From NCBI GenBank assembly GCA_963836695.1, contig CAWIKX010000025.1, positions 1 through 64,000 on the forward strand: a DNA stretch of 64,000 nucleotides. The letters run 5' to 3'. The notes below the pieces were generated by a model that made no database searches, was not told the origin of the DNA, and saw only the letters and a list, made by a program, of their open reading frames with translations. The translations under genes and the position numbers were made by a program. Shown in pieces: positions 43,763 to 52,651 of this stretch; the stretch's first letter is position 1; every line of letters begins with the position of its first letter. The DNA comes from Roseiarcus sp963836695. GTDB taxonomy: Bacteria > Pseudomonadota > Alphaproteobacteria > Rhizobiales > Beijerinckiaceae.

Positions 43763-44187
43763 ATGTCGGATAGCGCGACCACCGAACGTCCTGCAGCCTG
43801 CGTCCGCCTGCGCGCGGGTGAGCCGTTTGTCGGCAAGCAGGGTTTCACCTACGCGGCTGCGATTTCTGCCGAAACCGCGGGCGCGTCGGGCATACATAGC
43901 AGCTGTTGACCGTCCCGCCGAGCGCCAGGGCCAAGGCGCACAAGCACGAAGCGCACGAGACGGCGCTATACGTGCTGAGCGGCGAGGTCGGTATGTATTG
44001 CGGTGAAAAGCTCGAGAACCATATGCGCACGCGAGCCGGCGACTTTGTCTATATTCCCGCCAACACGCCGCACCTGCCCTATAACCTCAGCCAGACCGAG
44101 CCGGCGACAGCCGTGATCTCCCGCACCGACCCCAACGAGCAGGAAAGCGTCGTCATGCTGCCCGAACTGGACGCGACCCGCTTTTAA
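43763..44187 (+). pseudogene. Cupin-domain protein, frameshifted
   Basis: ATG 43763, preceded by GGAGG, opens a frame reading CVRLRAGEPFVGKQGFTYAA and AISAETAGASGIH, which ends in a TGA near 43910. The rest of the cupin is one base away: LLTVPPSARAKAHKHEAHET, YVLSGEVGMYCGE and GDFVYIPANTPHLPYN, with the His and Glu metal ligands intact. The span of 425 bases indicates one lost base near 43895-43905. A shorter protein from an internal start at 43906 is conceivable but would lack the first barrel strands. Confidence 0.65.
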
Positions 44188-44308
44188 CCGTCGTCTCGCG
44201 ATCGCGCTTGACGGCGCACGGGCTCGACCCTGACACTCGGTTCGCGTTTTAGAAGCAAATTCTTCTGCGCCGCGAACGCGGTGAAATAAAGTTATGCGGG
44301 AGGCGTAG

Positions 44309-45478
44309 TTGCCGCTCACCAAAGAGCAACATCTCGATCCCAACACCGGCCCGAAACGCATTCTCGCGCTCGACGGCGGGGGCATCCGGGGGATTCTCAC
44401 ACTCCAATTTCTCCAGGCGATTGAATCCCTGATCAAGAAGCGGTTCGGCGACAACACGCTGCTCTGCGATTATTTCGATCTGATCGGCGGGACCTCGACC
44501 GGGTCGATCATCGCCGCAGGCCTCGCTTGCGGCATGACCGTGGAGGCGCTGCAGAAGCTCTACCTGAACATAGGCGCAAGCGTCTTTAAGCCTGCCGGGC
44601 TCGGAAAGTTTATCCCGGGAAAGCTTCAGGGCACATGGGCGCCCAAGTTCCCGTCTGAGCCGCTTCAGGCCGAACTCGACAAGCAACTTGGCGCCGATAC
44701 GACGCTCGATAGCGCCAAGATCCGCACCGGCCTCATGATCATGACCAAGCGGCTCGATACCGGAAGCCCTTGGCCTTTGAACAACGGAGGACACGGGAAC
44801 TACACCGCCCAGGATGGGGCGCTGCATCTCACGCAAGTGGTTCGCGCCAGCACGGCGGCTCCCACCTATTTCGCGCCGGAGGAGATCGCGATCCACGCCC
44901 GCGACGGCTCGGTCGTCGACGGCGCCTTCGTTGACGGCGGCGTCACGCCATTCAACGACCCGGCGCTGCAACTTCTGATGCTGGCGGCGCTGCAAGGTTA
45001 CGGCTTCCGCTGGCCAACGGGCAAAGATCGCCTGCTGATCATCTCCGTTGGCACTGGCCAGTACAAAGACCCGCGTCCAGCCAAGGCGGTCCTGGGCGAC
45101 CCCGCCGCCCTGCAAGGGGTGGCCGCCCTGCAATCGCTCATGGGCGACTGCGAACGCGTGAACCGCGCGACCCTTCAGTGGCTGACGAACTGCCTGACCC
45201 CCTCGATCATCGACCGGGCCGTCGGCGACATGAAGCTTGACAGCCAAAGTGGACCGCAGCTCGCGACTTATGTTCGCTACAATGCGATCCTCGAGCAGGC
45301 GTGGCTGAAGACCGAACTCGGCGTCGATCTCGCGGCGGACAAGCTCCAGCAGATCCGCAAGATGGATGATCCGTCGAATATGAATAATCTCGCGGACCTT
45401 GGGCGGAAGGCCGCCGCGACGCAGGTCAAACCCGACCATCTGCCGGCGACCTTCGATCTGGCCAAGGCGTCCGTCTGA
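44309..45478 (+). CDS. Patatin-like phospholipase
   Basis: 389 residues. Patatin hydrolase with the oxyanion motif DGGGIRGILTL at residues 22-32, the nucleophile in LIGGTSTGSIIAAG (Ser 63) and the catalytic Asp in VVDGAFVDGG (Asp 209). Start is TTG 44309, with GGGAGG a few bases before; no better ATG is in frame. Patatin lipases serve as membrane-degrading effectors in several bacterial immune systems such as CBASS, and also in ordinary lipid turnover. No signal peptide is visible. A second gene follows after 21 bases on the same strand. Confidence 0.85.
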   Translation: MPLTKEQHLDPNTGPKRILALDGGGIRGILTLQFLQAIESLIKKRFGDNTLLCDYFDLIGGTSTGSIIAAGLACGMTVEALQKLYLNIGASVFKPAGLGKFIPGKLQGTWAPKFPSEPLQAELDKQLGADTTLDSAKIRTGLMIMTKRLDTGSPWPLNNGGHGNYTAQDGALHLTQVVRASTAAPTYFAPEEIAIHARDGSVVDGAFVDGGVTPFNDPALQLLMLAALQGYGFRWPTGKDRLLIISVGTGQYKDPRPAKAVLGDPAALQGVAALQSLMGDCERVNRATLQWLTNCLTPSIIDRAVGDMKLDSQSGPQLATYVRYNAILEQAWLKTELGVDLAADKLQQIRKMDDPSNMNNLADLGRKAAATQVKPDHLPATFDLAKASV

Positions 45479-45499
45479 GACCTCGAGCGGAGCGTCAAC

Positions 45500-46081
45500 A
45501 TGCCCGAGTCGACACCCCAACTGCCCCGCAAGGTCGTGCTGTTCAGTGGCCACATGATTGACGCGCCCGACCGCGACCGGCCTCGCTTTCCGCCCGACAA
45601 GGAGCCGGTCGCGGCGCAGGCGATCGCCGACGCCTTGGCGGACCTCCACGTGGGGCCGGACGACCTTTGCATTTGCGGCGGGGCGTGCGGCGGCGATCTT
45701 CTGTTCGCCGAAGCCGCGCTCACGCGGTCTTCCCTCCTCGAAATCTATATCCCCTTCGAGGAGCCGACCTTCCTCGAAAAGTCGGTCGACTTCGCCGGCG
45801 AGGACTGGCGGGCGCGATATTTCGCCGCCAAGGCGCGGTCGGCGCTGCATGTCGCTCCGCTCGAGCTTGGTCCTCTGCCGGAGGGCGAGAACCCTTACGA
45901 GCGCGAAAACCGCTGGATGCTAGACGAGGCCACGCGCTTCGGCGCGGACAAGGTCGATCTTGTCTGCCTGTGGAATGGCGAAGGCGGCGACGGGCCCGGC
46001 GGCGCCCAGCATATGATGGAAGAGGTTCGCAGCAAGGGCGGACGCACGGTGTGGCTGGATACGACGAAGCTGTGGAGTTGA
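45500..46081 (+). CDS. GDGPGG-motif Rossmann-like protein (possible SLOG-type sensor)
   Basis: 193 residues, cytoplasmic. Residues 11-30 read KVVLFSGHMIDAPDRDRPRF, residues 57-72 read CICGGACGGDLLFAEA, a Gly-rich loop like nucleotide-binding SLOG/LOG folds, and 155-170 read VCLWNGEGGDGPGGAQ. I recall this combination from C-terminal domains of larger bacterial proteins, but its ligand is not known to me. Here it stands as a single-domain gene just after a patatin gene. The pairing suggests a sensor or toxin partner for the lipase, which is an inference. Confidence 0.6.
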   Translation: MPESTPQLPRKVVLFSGHMIDAPDRDRPRFPPDKEPVAAQAIADALADLHVGPDDLCICGGACGGDLLFAEAALTRSSLLEIYIPFEEPTFLEKSVDFAGEDWRARYFAAKARSALHVAPLELGPLPEGENPYERENRWMLDEATRFGADKVDLVCLWNGEGGDGPGGAQHMMEEVRSKGGRTVWLDTTKLWS

Positions 46082-46725
46082 AGCTCGCCCGGGGGGCCCG
46101 ACCAGCACCGGATCGGACGACAATTTGGCTTTTATAGCGTTAACTGTTGTTTCCGGAATTCTGCCGTGAGCCGTCATGGCCGCGCTCGTCGCGGCCATCT
46201 ACGCCCCGCCGCGATGATCTGGATCGCAAAAGGATCGTGTTTCGTATCAGCCGTTTATCCTGAGGAAGCGCTGTTCTCGTGGGTGGACGGGTCGATCCCC
46301 GGATCAAGTCCGGGGACGGCCATGACGCTTGATGACTTGTTCGCCTCCTGGGGCCAAAAATCCAGTGGCCAACACATAACGCTATGAGAGTCGACAATAT
46401 CTTGCAGAAAATCAGAAGCCGGCCTAAGCTCAGCGCCATGACCAATCCCGCCTTCCGCACAAGGCCAGACCAAACGCTACCTGGCTCTCACACCACGGAA
46501 GAGCGCGTGAAAATTTTTTCGCGAAAAATCCCGTGTAACCCATTGAAAAGGCTCATTTCGAACGAGAGAATCCAAGGAAATCCAAGCTTTTCCAACCCCA
46601 TAACAGGGGTGATTTCGCGGTCAAACTCCCATTCGCCAAGACAATCCAAACGGACCGGCTTGAGCCAAGGTCGCAGCCTGCTTTCGAGATGACAACAGAT
46701 TGATTAAGTAGAAACAGAAAGCGCC
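46082..46725. other. Long convergent intergenic region with repeats
   Basis: No gene is supported. It contains CCCCGGATCAAGTCCGGGG near 46296-46316, a perfect short hairpin common in alphaproteobacterial intergenic DNA. It also contains repeat copy B with the core GTAACCCATTGAAAA at 46535-46549. Confidence 0.5.
46535..46600 (+). repeat. Dispersed palindromic repeat, partial copy B
   Basis: The 15-base core GTAACCCATTGAAAA is identical to copies at 22848 and 54223. The AAACGCTAGT units are missing; instead CGAGAGAATCC and AAGGAAAT follow. It lies between convergent genes, like copy C. Confidence 0.6.
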
Positions 46726-49437
46726 CTAAGCCGCGAGCTGTCTCAGCACGTAGGACAGAATGCCGCCGTTGCGGAAATACTCGAGCTCGTCCAGCGTATC
46801 GATGCGGCAGGTGAGCGGCACGAGCGTCACACTGTCATCGGGGCGGCGAACCTCCGCTTCCAGCTTCTGCCGCGGCTTCAAGGACTCGCCGAGACCGAAA
46901 ATGGTCACGGTCTCGTCGCCCTTGAGGCCCAGCGTTTGCCAGCTCGTTCCTTCCTCAAACACGAGCGGAAGCACGCCCATGCCGACGAGGTTCGAACGGT
47001 GGATGCGCTCGAAGCTCTGCGCGATCACCGCTCTCACGCCGAGCAGTTTGGTGCCCTTAGCCGCCCAGTCGCGCGATGAGCCAGTGCCGTATTCACGCCC
47101 CGCGAACACGACCAACGGAACTTTCTCAGCCTCATAGCGCATCGCCGCGTCATAGATGGGAAGACGCTCGCCGGACGCTTGCTTGACGGTGAAGCCGCCC
47201 TCGATCACCACGCCTGCATCGTCTTGCACCATCTGATTCTTGATGCGGATATTGGCGAATGTGCCGCGCATCATCACTTCGTGGTTGCCGCGCCGAGTCC
47301 CGTACTGGTTAAAGTCGACGGGGCGCACCTGATGTTCGATGAGATATTGCCCAGCCGGACTCGCGGCCTTGATCGAGCCCGCGGGCGAGATGTGGTCAGT
47401 TGTGATCGAATCGAGGAATAAAGCGAGAATGCGCGCATTCTCGATGTCTGTGACCGGGACTGGCGTCTTGGTCAGCCCCTCGAAATAGGGCGGCTCTTGA
47501 ACATAGGTCGACCCCATGTCCCAGGCGTATGTCTGGCCGGAGGGCGCCTTGACCCTCCGCCAATTGGCGTCGCCGTCGAACACGCCTGCATATTTGGCCT
47601 TGAACATTTTCGACGAGACGGTTGCCTCGACGTAACGCTGAACCTCCTCGGTCTTCGGCCAAATATCAGAGAGATAGACAGGCTCCCCCTGCTTGTCTGC
47701 GCCGAGCGGATCGCGTGTGATGTCGACCTGCATCGAGCCCGCGAGGGCGTAAGCGACGACCAGCGGCGGCGAAGCTAGGTAGTTTGCGCGCACGTCCGGA
47801 TTCACGCGCCCCTCAAAGTTTCGGTTGCCGGAAAGCACCGCGGCCGCGACCAGATTATGCTTCGCGATCGCCGTCGAAATCTCTGGGGCGAGGGGACCCG
47901 AATTGCCGATGCAGGTGGTGCAGCCGAAGCCGACGATATTGAAGCCGAGCTTGTCGAGCGACTTCTGCAGATCGGCTTCTCTCAAATAGTCCTGGACCAC
48001 CTGGCTGCCCGGAGCGAGGGAGGTCTTGACCCACGGCTTGACAACGAGCCCCTTCGCGACCGCGTTGCGCGCCAAAAGCCCTGCAGCCATCATCACATTC
48101 GGATTGGATGTGTTGGTGCAGGAGGTGATGGCGGCGATGACAACGTCGCCATGTCCAAGATCGAAGTTCGTCCCCTCGACCTTATGACGTTCGGCGATCA
48201 TGTCGCCCTGCCGAAATTCGTTGGTCATCGCGGCGGCGAAGCCGACCTTTGCCTCGGTCAGGACCACGCGGTCCTGCGGTCGCTTCGGCCCGGCGAGAGA
48301 GGCCGTCACCTCGCCGAGGTTCAGCGCAAGCGTGTCAGAATAGACAGGGTCGGGAGTCAGACGGGTGCGGAACGCGCCTTGCGCTTTCGCATAGGCTTCC
48401 ACCAGAGCAAGCCGCGAAGGTTTGCGGCCTGTGATCTTAAGGTAAGCGAGCGCCTGAGCGTCTATCGGGAAAAGGCCGCAGGTCGCGCCATATTCCGGCG
48501 CCATATTGGCGATCGTGGCGCGGTCGGCGACCGTCATTGCATTAAGGCCCGCGCCATAAAACTCGACGAACTTGCCGACAACCCCCTTCTTGCGCAGCAT
48601 TTGCGTAACGGTCAGCACGAGATCTGTGGCCGTCACGCCCTCACGCAGTTCGCCCTCGAGTTTGAAGCCGATCACCTCCGGCAGCAGCATTGACAGAGGC
48701 TGACCCAGCATGGCGGCTTCGGCCTCTATCCCTCCGACCCCCCAGCCGAGGACGGCGAGGCCATTGACCATGGTCGTGTGGCTGTCGGTGCCGACCAGCG
48801 TATCGGGAAAGGCGACCTCGACCGTCTTGCCGTCGCGCTTCTCTTTCGCCGTCCAGACGGTCTGCGCGAGATATTCGAGGTTGACCTGGTGGCAGATGCC
48901 AGTGCCAGGCGGCACAACGCGGAAATTGGAGAATCCCTGCTGGCCCCATTTCAGGAACCGGTAGCGCTCCTGGTTCTGTTCGTACTCGCGCGCCACATTC
49001 TGCGCGAGCGACTTGCCGGTGCCGAAAAAGTCCACGACCACCGAATGGTCGATGACCAGGTCGACCGGAACTAGAGGATTAATCTTATCGGGATCGCCTT
49101 TGAGCGCGACCATCGCGTCGCGCATCGCCGCGAGATCGACCACCGCCGGCACGCCGGTAAAATCCTGCATCAACACGCGCGCCGGGCGGAAGGCGATTTC
49201 GTGTTCCTTTTTGCCACGATTGTCGATCCACGCCGCGATCGCCTCGATGTCTTCTTTCTTGACGGCGCGCCCGTCTTCGTTGCGCAGCAGGTTTTCGAGC
49301 ACGATCTTGAGCGAGAAGGGCAGTTGCGAGATCCCGGTCAGCCCATTTTTCTCCGCCGCCTTCAACGAGTAAATCTCGTAGGTCTTCGCCCCGACGGTCA
49401 GCGTTTTGCGGCATTTGAAGCTGTCGAGGCTGGCCAT
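46726..49437 (-). CDS. acnA: Aconitate hydratase A
   Basis: 903 residues. Isomerises citrate and isocitrate in the TCA cycle. Cluster ligands are AITSCTNTSNPNVM and GFGCTTCIGNSG. LVGTDSHTTMVNGLAVLGWG and the C-terminal swivel domain FAGREYGTGSSRDWAAKG are standard. In relatives acnA is divergent from the ccmA operon; here an SDR gene lies between. Confidence 0.97.
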   Translation of the reverse strand: MASLDSFKCRKTLTVGAKTYEIYSLKAAEKNGLTGISQLPFSLKIVLENLLRNEDGRAVKKEDIEAIAAWIDNRGKKEHEIAFRPARVLMQDFTGVPAVVDLAAMRDAMVALKGDPDKINPLVPVDLVIDHSVVVDFFGTGKSLAQNVAREYEQNQERYRFLKWGQQGFSNFRVVPPGTGICHQVNLEYLAQTVWTAKEKRDGKTVEVAFPDTLVGTDSHTTMVNGLAVLGWGVGGIEAEAAMLGQPLSMLLPEVIGFKLEGELREGVTATDLVLTVTQMLRKKGVVGKFVEFYGAGLNAMTVADRATIANMAPEYGATCGLFPIDAQALAYLKITGRKPSRLALVEAYAKAQGAFRTRLTPDPVYSDTLALNLGEVTASLAGPKRPQDRVVLTEAKVGFAAAMTNEFRQGDMIAERHKVEGTNFDLGHGDVVIAAITSCTNTSNPNVMMAAGLLARNAVAKGLVVKPWVKTSLAPGSQVVQDYLREADLQKSLDKLGFNIVGFGCTTCIGNSGPLAPEISTAIAKHNLVAAAVLSGNRNFEGRVNPDVRANYLASPPLVVAYALAGSMQVDITRDPLGADKQGEPVYLSDIWPKTEEVQRYVEATVSSKMFKAKYAGVFDGDANWRRVKAPSGQTYAWDMGSTYVQEPPYFEGLTKTPVPVTDIENARILALFLDSITTDHISPAGSIKAASPAGQYLIEHQVRPVDFNQYGTRRGNHEVMMRGTFANIRIKNQMVQDDAGVVIEGGFTVKQASGERLPIYDAAMRYEAEKVPLVVFAGREYGTGSSRDWAAKGTKLLGVRAVIAQSFERIHRSNLVGMGVLPLVFEEGTSWQTLGLKGDETVTIFGLGESLKPRQKLEAEVRRPDDSVTLVPLTCRIDTLDELEYFRNGGILSYVLRQLAA

Positions 49438-49563
49438 TGCAGGGCGCTCCGGGCGAGGGACGGGGACGGGAGGGCTTATAGATATAATGGGCTGTGTGGG
49501 CTACACAAAGAGGTGTCTGACGCACGTTTTAAGCCGGCGACACGTCCCGAGTGGGGGTAAAAT

Positions 49564-50286
49564 TTGCTTGATCTTCAAGGACGTGTCGCTCTCGTCACAG
49601 GCGCTTCGCGAGGCATCGGCCGGGCGATCGCGTTGGCGCTTGCCGAACGCGGCGCGGCGGTCGGGGTCAATTTCCAGACGCGTTCCGAGGACGCGGATGC
49701 TGTCGTCGCGCAAATCCGCTCGGCGGGCGGACGAGCGATAGTCGCGCGCGCGGATGTATCTATCGCCGCCCAGGTTGGCGATATGGCTGCGCGCGTCGCG
49801 AGCGAACTCAGCGCCATCGATGTGTTGGTGAATAATGCTGGCATCGCAATTAGGGGCGTCCGCGAGGAGGATTTTGATCGCGGGATCGCCGTCAATCTGA
49901 AATCGGCCTTTCTATGCACCGAGGCGGTCCTACCGGCCATGATCGCGCGCCGCTGGGGGCGGATCATCAACATTTCCTCCGGCGCCGCTCGAGGACCGGG
50001 CCTGCTCGGCGTCGTCTACAACGCATCGAAGGCTGGGCTCGAGGGCCTAACCCGCGGATATGCATCGCGCGTGGCGAAGGATGGGATCACCGTGAACGCT
50101 ATCGCACCCGGGCCGACCGATACAGAAATGGGCGCGCCGTTAAAAGCCGGAGGCGTCGAGGCGCGCATCCCTGTCGGACGCATGGGGCAATCGGAGGATG
50201 TGGCGCAGGCGACGGTCATGGTCATTGGCAACGAGTTCATCACCGGCCAGACCATCGCGGTGAATGGCGGGCTGGCGTTTCTTTAA
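49564..50286 (+). CDS. SDR-family oxidoreductase (FabG-like)
   Basis: 240 residues with a classical SDR layout: GASRGIGRAIALALAERG, DVLVNNAGIAIRGV and the catalytic YNASKAGLEGL with Ser in INISSGAARGP. The start is TTG 49564 after a GGGGG run; no ATG fits better. Substrate unknown; it is either a 3-oxoacyl reductase or a related alcohol dehydrogenase. It sits between acnA and ccmA on the ccmA strand. Confidence 0.8.
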   Translation: MLDLQGRVALVTGASRGIGRAIALALAERGAAVGVNFQTRSEDADAVVAQIRSAGGRAIVARADVSIAAQVGDMAARVASELSAIDVLVNNAGIAIRGVREEDFDRGIAVNLKSAFLCTEAVLPAMIARRWGRIINISSGAARGPGLLGVVYNASKAGLEGLTRGYASRVAKDGITVNAIAPGPTDTEMGAPLKAGGVEARIPVGRMGQSEDVAQATVMVIGNEFITGQTIAVNGGLAFL

Positions 50287-50370
50287 GCTTTTTCAGGCGA
50301 AGGAGTTGCGCCTGGAACGGGCGAGTTAGCTGGGCGCCTCCTGCCCTAACGCGGTCGCCCTGGAGGCGCA

Positions 50371-50994
50371 ATGCGGCTGAGAGCCTGGGACCTATCGATC
50401 GAGCGGGGCGGCCGTCGGGTCATATCCGGCCTATCGTTCGAAGCGGCTGGAGGCTCAGCGCTGCTTGTGACCGGTCCAAACGGGTCGGGGAAAACGAGCC
50501 TCCTGAGAGCGCTCGCCGGGTTCCTGTCGATTGAAGCCGGCGGCTTTGCATTGGACGGCGGCGATGCCGACCGAACGGTCGGCGAACAGGCGCATTATCT
50601 GGGCCACGCGGACGGCGTTAAGGCCGGGCTGAGCGCGGGCGAGAACCTTGCTTTCGCCGCGGCGATGTTGGGCGGCGATTCCAGCCGCGCGGCGCAGCTC
50701 GCGGCGCTTTCGGCGCTCGGCTTGGCGCACGTGATCGATTTTCCGGCGCGGCTGCTCTCGGCAGGACAGAGGCGGCGTGTCGCGCTTGCCCGCCTGCTTG
50801 TCGCTGAGCGCCCTCTCTGGCTGCTCGACGAGCCGACGACCGCGCTCGACGTCGCCGCTCAAGCCGCGCTCGCGGCAATCATGCAGGCGCATCTCGAGGG
50901 CGGCGGAATCCTCGTGGCCGCCGTACACGCGCCGCTCGGGCTGGACGGCGCACAGGAGCTGAGGCTCGGCTCCGCTCGGGAAGCAGCCGCGTGA
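50371..50994 (+). CDS. ccmA: Cytochrome c biogenesis ATP-binding protein CcmA
   Basis: 207 residues. ABC ATPase of the CcmABCD heme complex. Walker A LLVTGPNGSGKTSLLRALAG, signature LSAGQRRRVALARLL and Walker B WLLDEPTTALD are intact. It precedes ccmB by 7 bases, but ccmC is not next, in contrast to the usual order. Confidence 0.92.
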   Translation: MRLRAWDLSIERGGRRVISGLSFEAAGGSALLVTGPNGSGKTSLLRALAGFLSIEAGGFALDGGDADRTVGEQAHYLGHADGVKAGLSAGENLAFAAAMLGGDSSRAAQLAALSALGLAHVIDFPARLLSAGQRRRVALARLLVAERPLWLLDEPTTALDVAAQAALAAIMQAHLEGGGILVAAVHAPLGLDGAQELRLGSAREAAA

Positions 50995-51001
50995 GGGAAA
51001 C

Positions 51002-51669
51002 GTGACCCCCGCGCTTGCCCTGTTCGTCCGCGAGTGGCGCATCGCCCGGCGCATCGGCGGGGCCGCTTCGGTCGGGGTCGTGTTCTTCCTCATTCTGGTC
51101 GCGGTCATGCCTTTCGCGCTCGGGCCGGACCTCAATCTACTTGCGCGGCTCGGCCCGGCAATCCTCTGGATCGGGGCTTTGCTCGCGACCCTGCTCGGGC
51201 TCGACCGGCTGTTCCAGGCCGACTACGAGGATGGTTCGCTCGATCTTCTCGTCAATTCGTCCCTGCCGCTTGAAGTTATGGTGCTCGTCAAATGCGCAGC
51301 CCACTGGACGACGAGCGCCCTGCCGCTCGTCGTTTTGAGCCCGCTGTTCGGTCTCATGCTTGCGATGGCGCCGATGCCGCTCGCACTGACCGCCGCGACC
51401 CTCGCCGCCGGCACGCCGGCGCTGACGATAATCGGCGCAATCGGCGCGTCGCTCACGGTCTCGCTTAGGCGAGGCGGCCTGCTCATGGCGATTCTCGTGC
51501 TGCCGCTGGCGATTCCGGTGCTTATCTTTGGCGTCGCCGCGGCATCGGCCGCGAGCGGGGCGCCGCGCCGTTCCTCAGTCCGTTCCTGATTCTGTGTGCA
51601 TTTTCCCTTGCCACGATCGCGCTTGCGCCCTTCGCCGCCGCGGCAGCACTCAGGCACGTACGGGAATGA
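51002..51669 (+). pseudogene. ccmB: Heme exporter protein CcmB, frameshifted near the 3' end
   Basis: From GTG 51002 the first 185 residues are normal CcmB (LFVREWRIARRIGGAASVGV, GLDRLFQADYEDGSLDLLV, PLEVMVLVKCAAHW). One base is missing in the GCGCCGCGCCG stretch near 51560-51572. The frame then stops early at RRSSVRS. The correct tail is visible one frame over: FLSPFLILCAFSLATIALAP and LRHVRE with TGA 51667-51669. The total of 668 bases is one short of 223 codons. If real, the last membrane helix is lost and cytochrome c maturation would be impaired; a sequencing error is an equal possibility. Confidence 0.8.
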
Positions 51670-51943
51670 CTATTGCTGCCAGCCGAAATAGCTGTCCTCG
51701 ATCGGCCGCCACTCCTGGCTTGCGGTGATTCCGACTGGGGCTTCGTCTCTCCGCCGCGCGGCGCCACAGATCCACGCTGACGCCGTCGATGGATCCGTCC
51801 GGCTCGACAAGGCCATAAGGGGGCGCATCGTAGACCGCGACCTTGAGCGGCGCTTCCTGGGCTGCGGCAAGACCGGCAAAGGCGAGACAAGCGAGCGCCG
51901 TCGCGAGGCGCCGAATGAAAGTTGGGGTGGCCGAAGAGCGCAC
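51650..51943 (-). pseudogene. Truncated periplasmic amino-acid-binding protein
   Basis: A signal peptide (LATALACLAFAGLAAAQ) and the first strand of a solute-binding protein (PLKVAVYDAPPYGLV, DGSIDGVSVDLWRRAAE) are followed by sequence that no longer matches the family. Another frame ends EWRPIEDSYFGWQQ with a stop near 51673, which may be the old C-terminus. The body is missing, so this is a deletion remnant that sits where ccmC would be expected. Confidence 0.5.
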
Positions 51944-52115
51944 GAGTGGGCCGCGTTATCCTCGATCAAGCGGCTATGATTCGGGATAACTAACGCAGCC
52001 ACACGAAACCCATGTGTCGATCTGCTGGCTGAGGTGTTAACTGCTGCGTCAACGCGAATCGCCCTCGTGAGAGGACGTGAGGGGACGCTGGCAAATCTAA
52101 GGATTGGAGGCGGGA

Positions 52116-52517
52116 ATGAACGGACTCTACGCGACGCTGGAGAGGTATCGGCCTTATATTCTGAGCATTCTGCGCATTGTCGTTGGGCTTTTGTTTCTGC
52201 AGCATGGGCTTTCGAAAGTGTTCAACTTTCCCGCCCCCTCCCCGGTCCCTTCGCTGAGCGGCCTCATGATTCTGGCGGCGTTTCTTGAAACTATCGGCGC
52301 TCTATTGTTCCTGGTGGGCGCCTACACCAGGATCGTGGCGTTCATCTTGTCCGGTGAAATGGCCTTCGCCTATTTCATGGCGCACGCGCCGCGTTCGTTC
52401 TACCCGGTCGTCAACGGCGGGGAATTGGCCGTCATTTACTGTTTCATATTCTTGTATTTCGCCTTTGCGGGCGGCGGCCCGTTGAGCGTCGATCGCGGGA
52501 TGTTGAAGCAGGCTTGA
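52116..52517 (+). CDS. DoxX-family membrane protein
   Basis: 133 residues with four membrane helices: ILSILRIVVGLLFLQHGLSK, LMILAAFLETIGALLFLVGA, FILSGEMAFAYFM and AVIYCFIFLYFAFAGGG. The HGLSKVF and ETIGALL motifs are typical of DoxX/SURF4-like proteins linked to redox or sulfur oxidation. ATG 52116 follows GGAGGCGGGA. Role unproven. Confidence 0.8.
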   Translation: MNGLYATLERYRPYILSILRIVVGLLFLQHGLSKVFNFPAPSPVPSLSGLMILAAFLETIGALLFLVGAYTRIVAFILSGEMAFAYFMAHAPRSFYPVVNGGELAVIYCFIFLYFAFAGGGPLSVDRGMLKQA

Positions 52518-52651
52518 GCCTGCCCGGGCGCCTGCCGCCTCTCTCAGCTAAGGCTGGAAGGGTATTTGACACACAGCGGTCGAGCGCGCGTCTTAAGGGC
52601 GGCTCGCGGAAGTGCGAGATCATGCGCGCAGGCGACGGCAGGCGAGGAAAC

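Noticed and set aside
44249..45850. 533-codon minus-strand open frame opposite the patatin gene
   Set aside because: Caused by GC-rich codon bias opposite a well-supported gene; no recognisable protein sequence.
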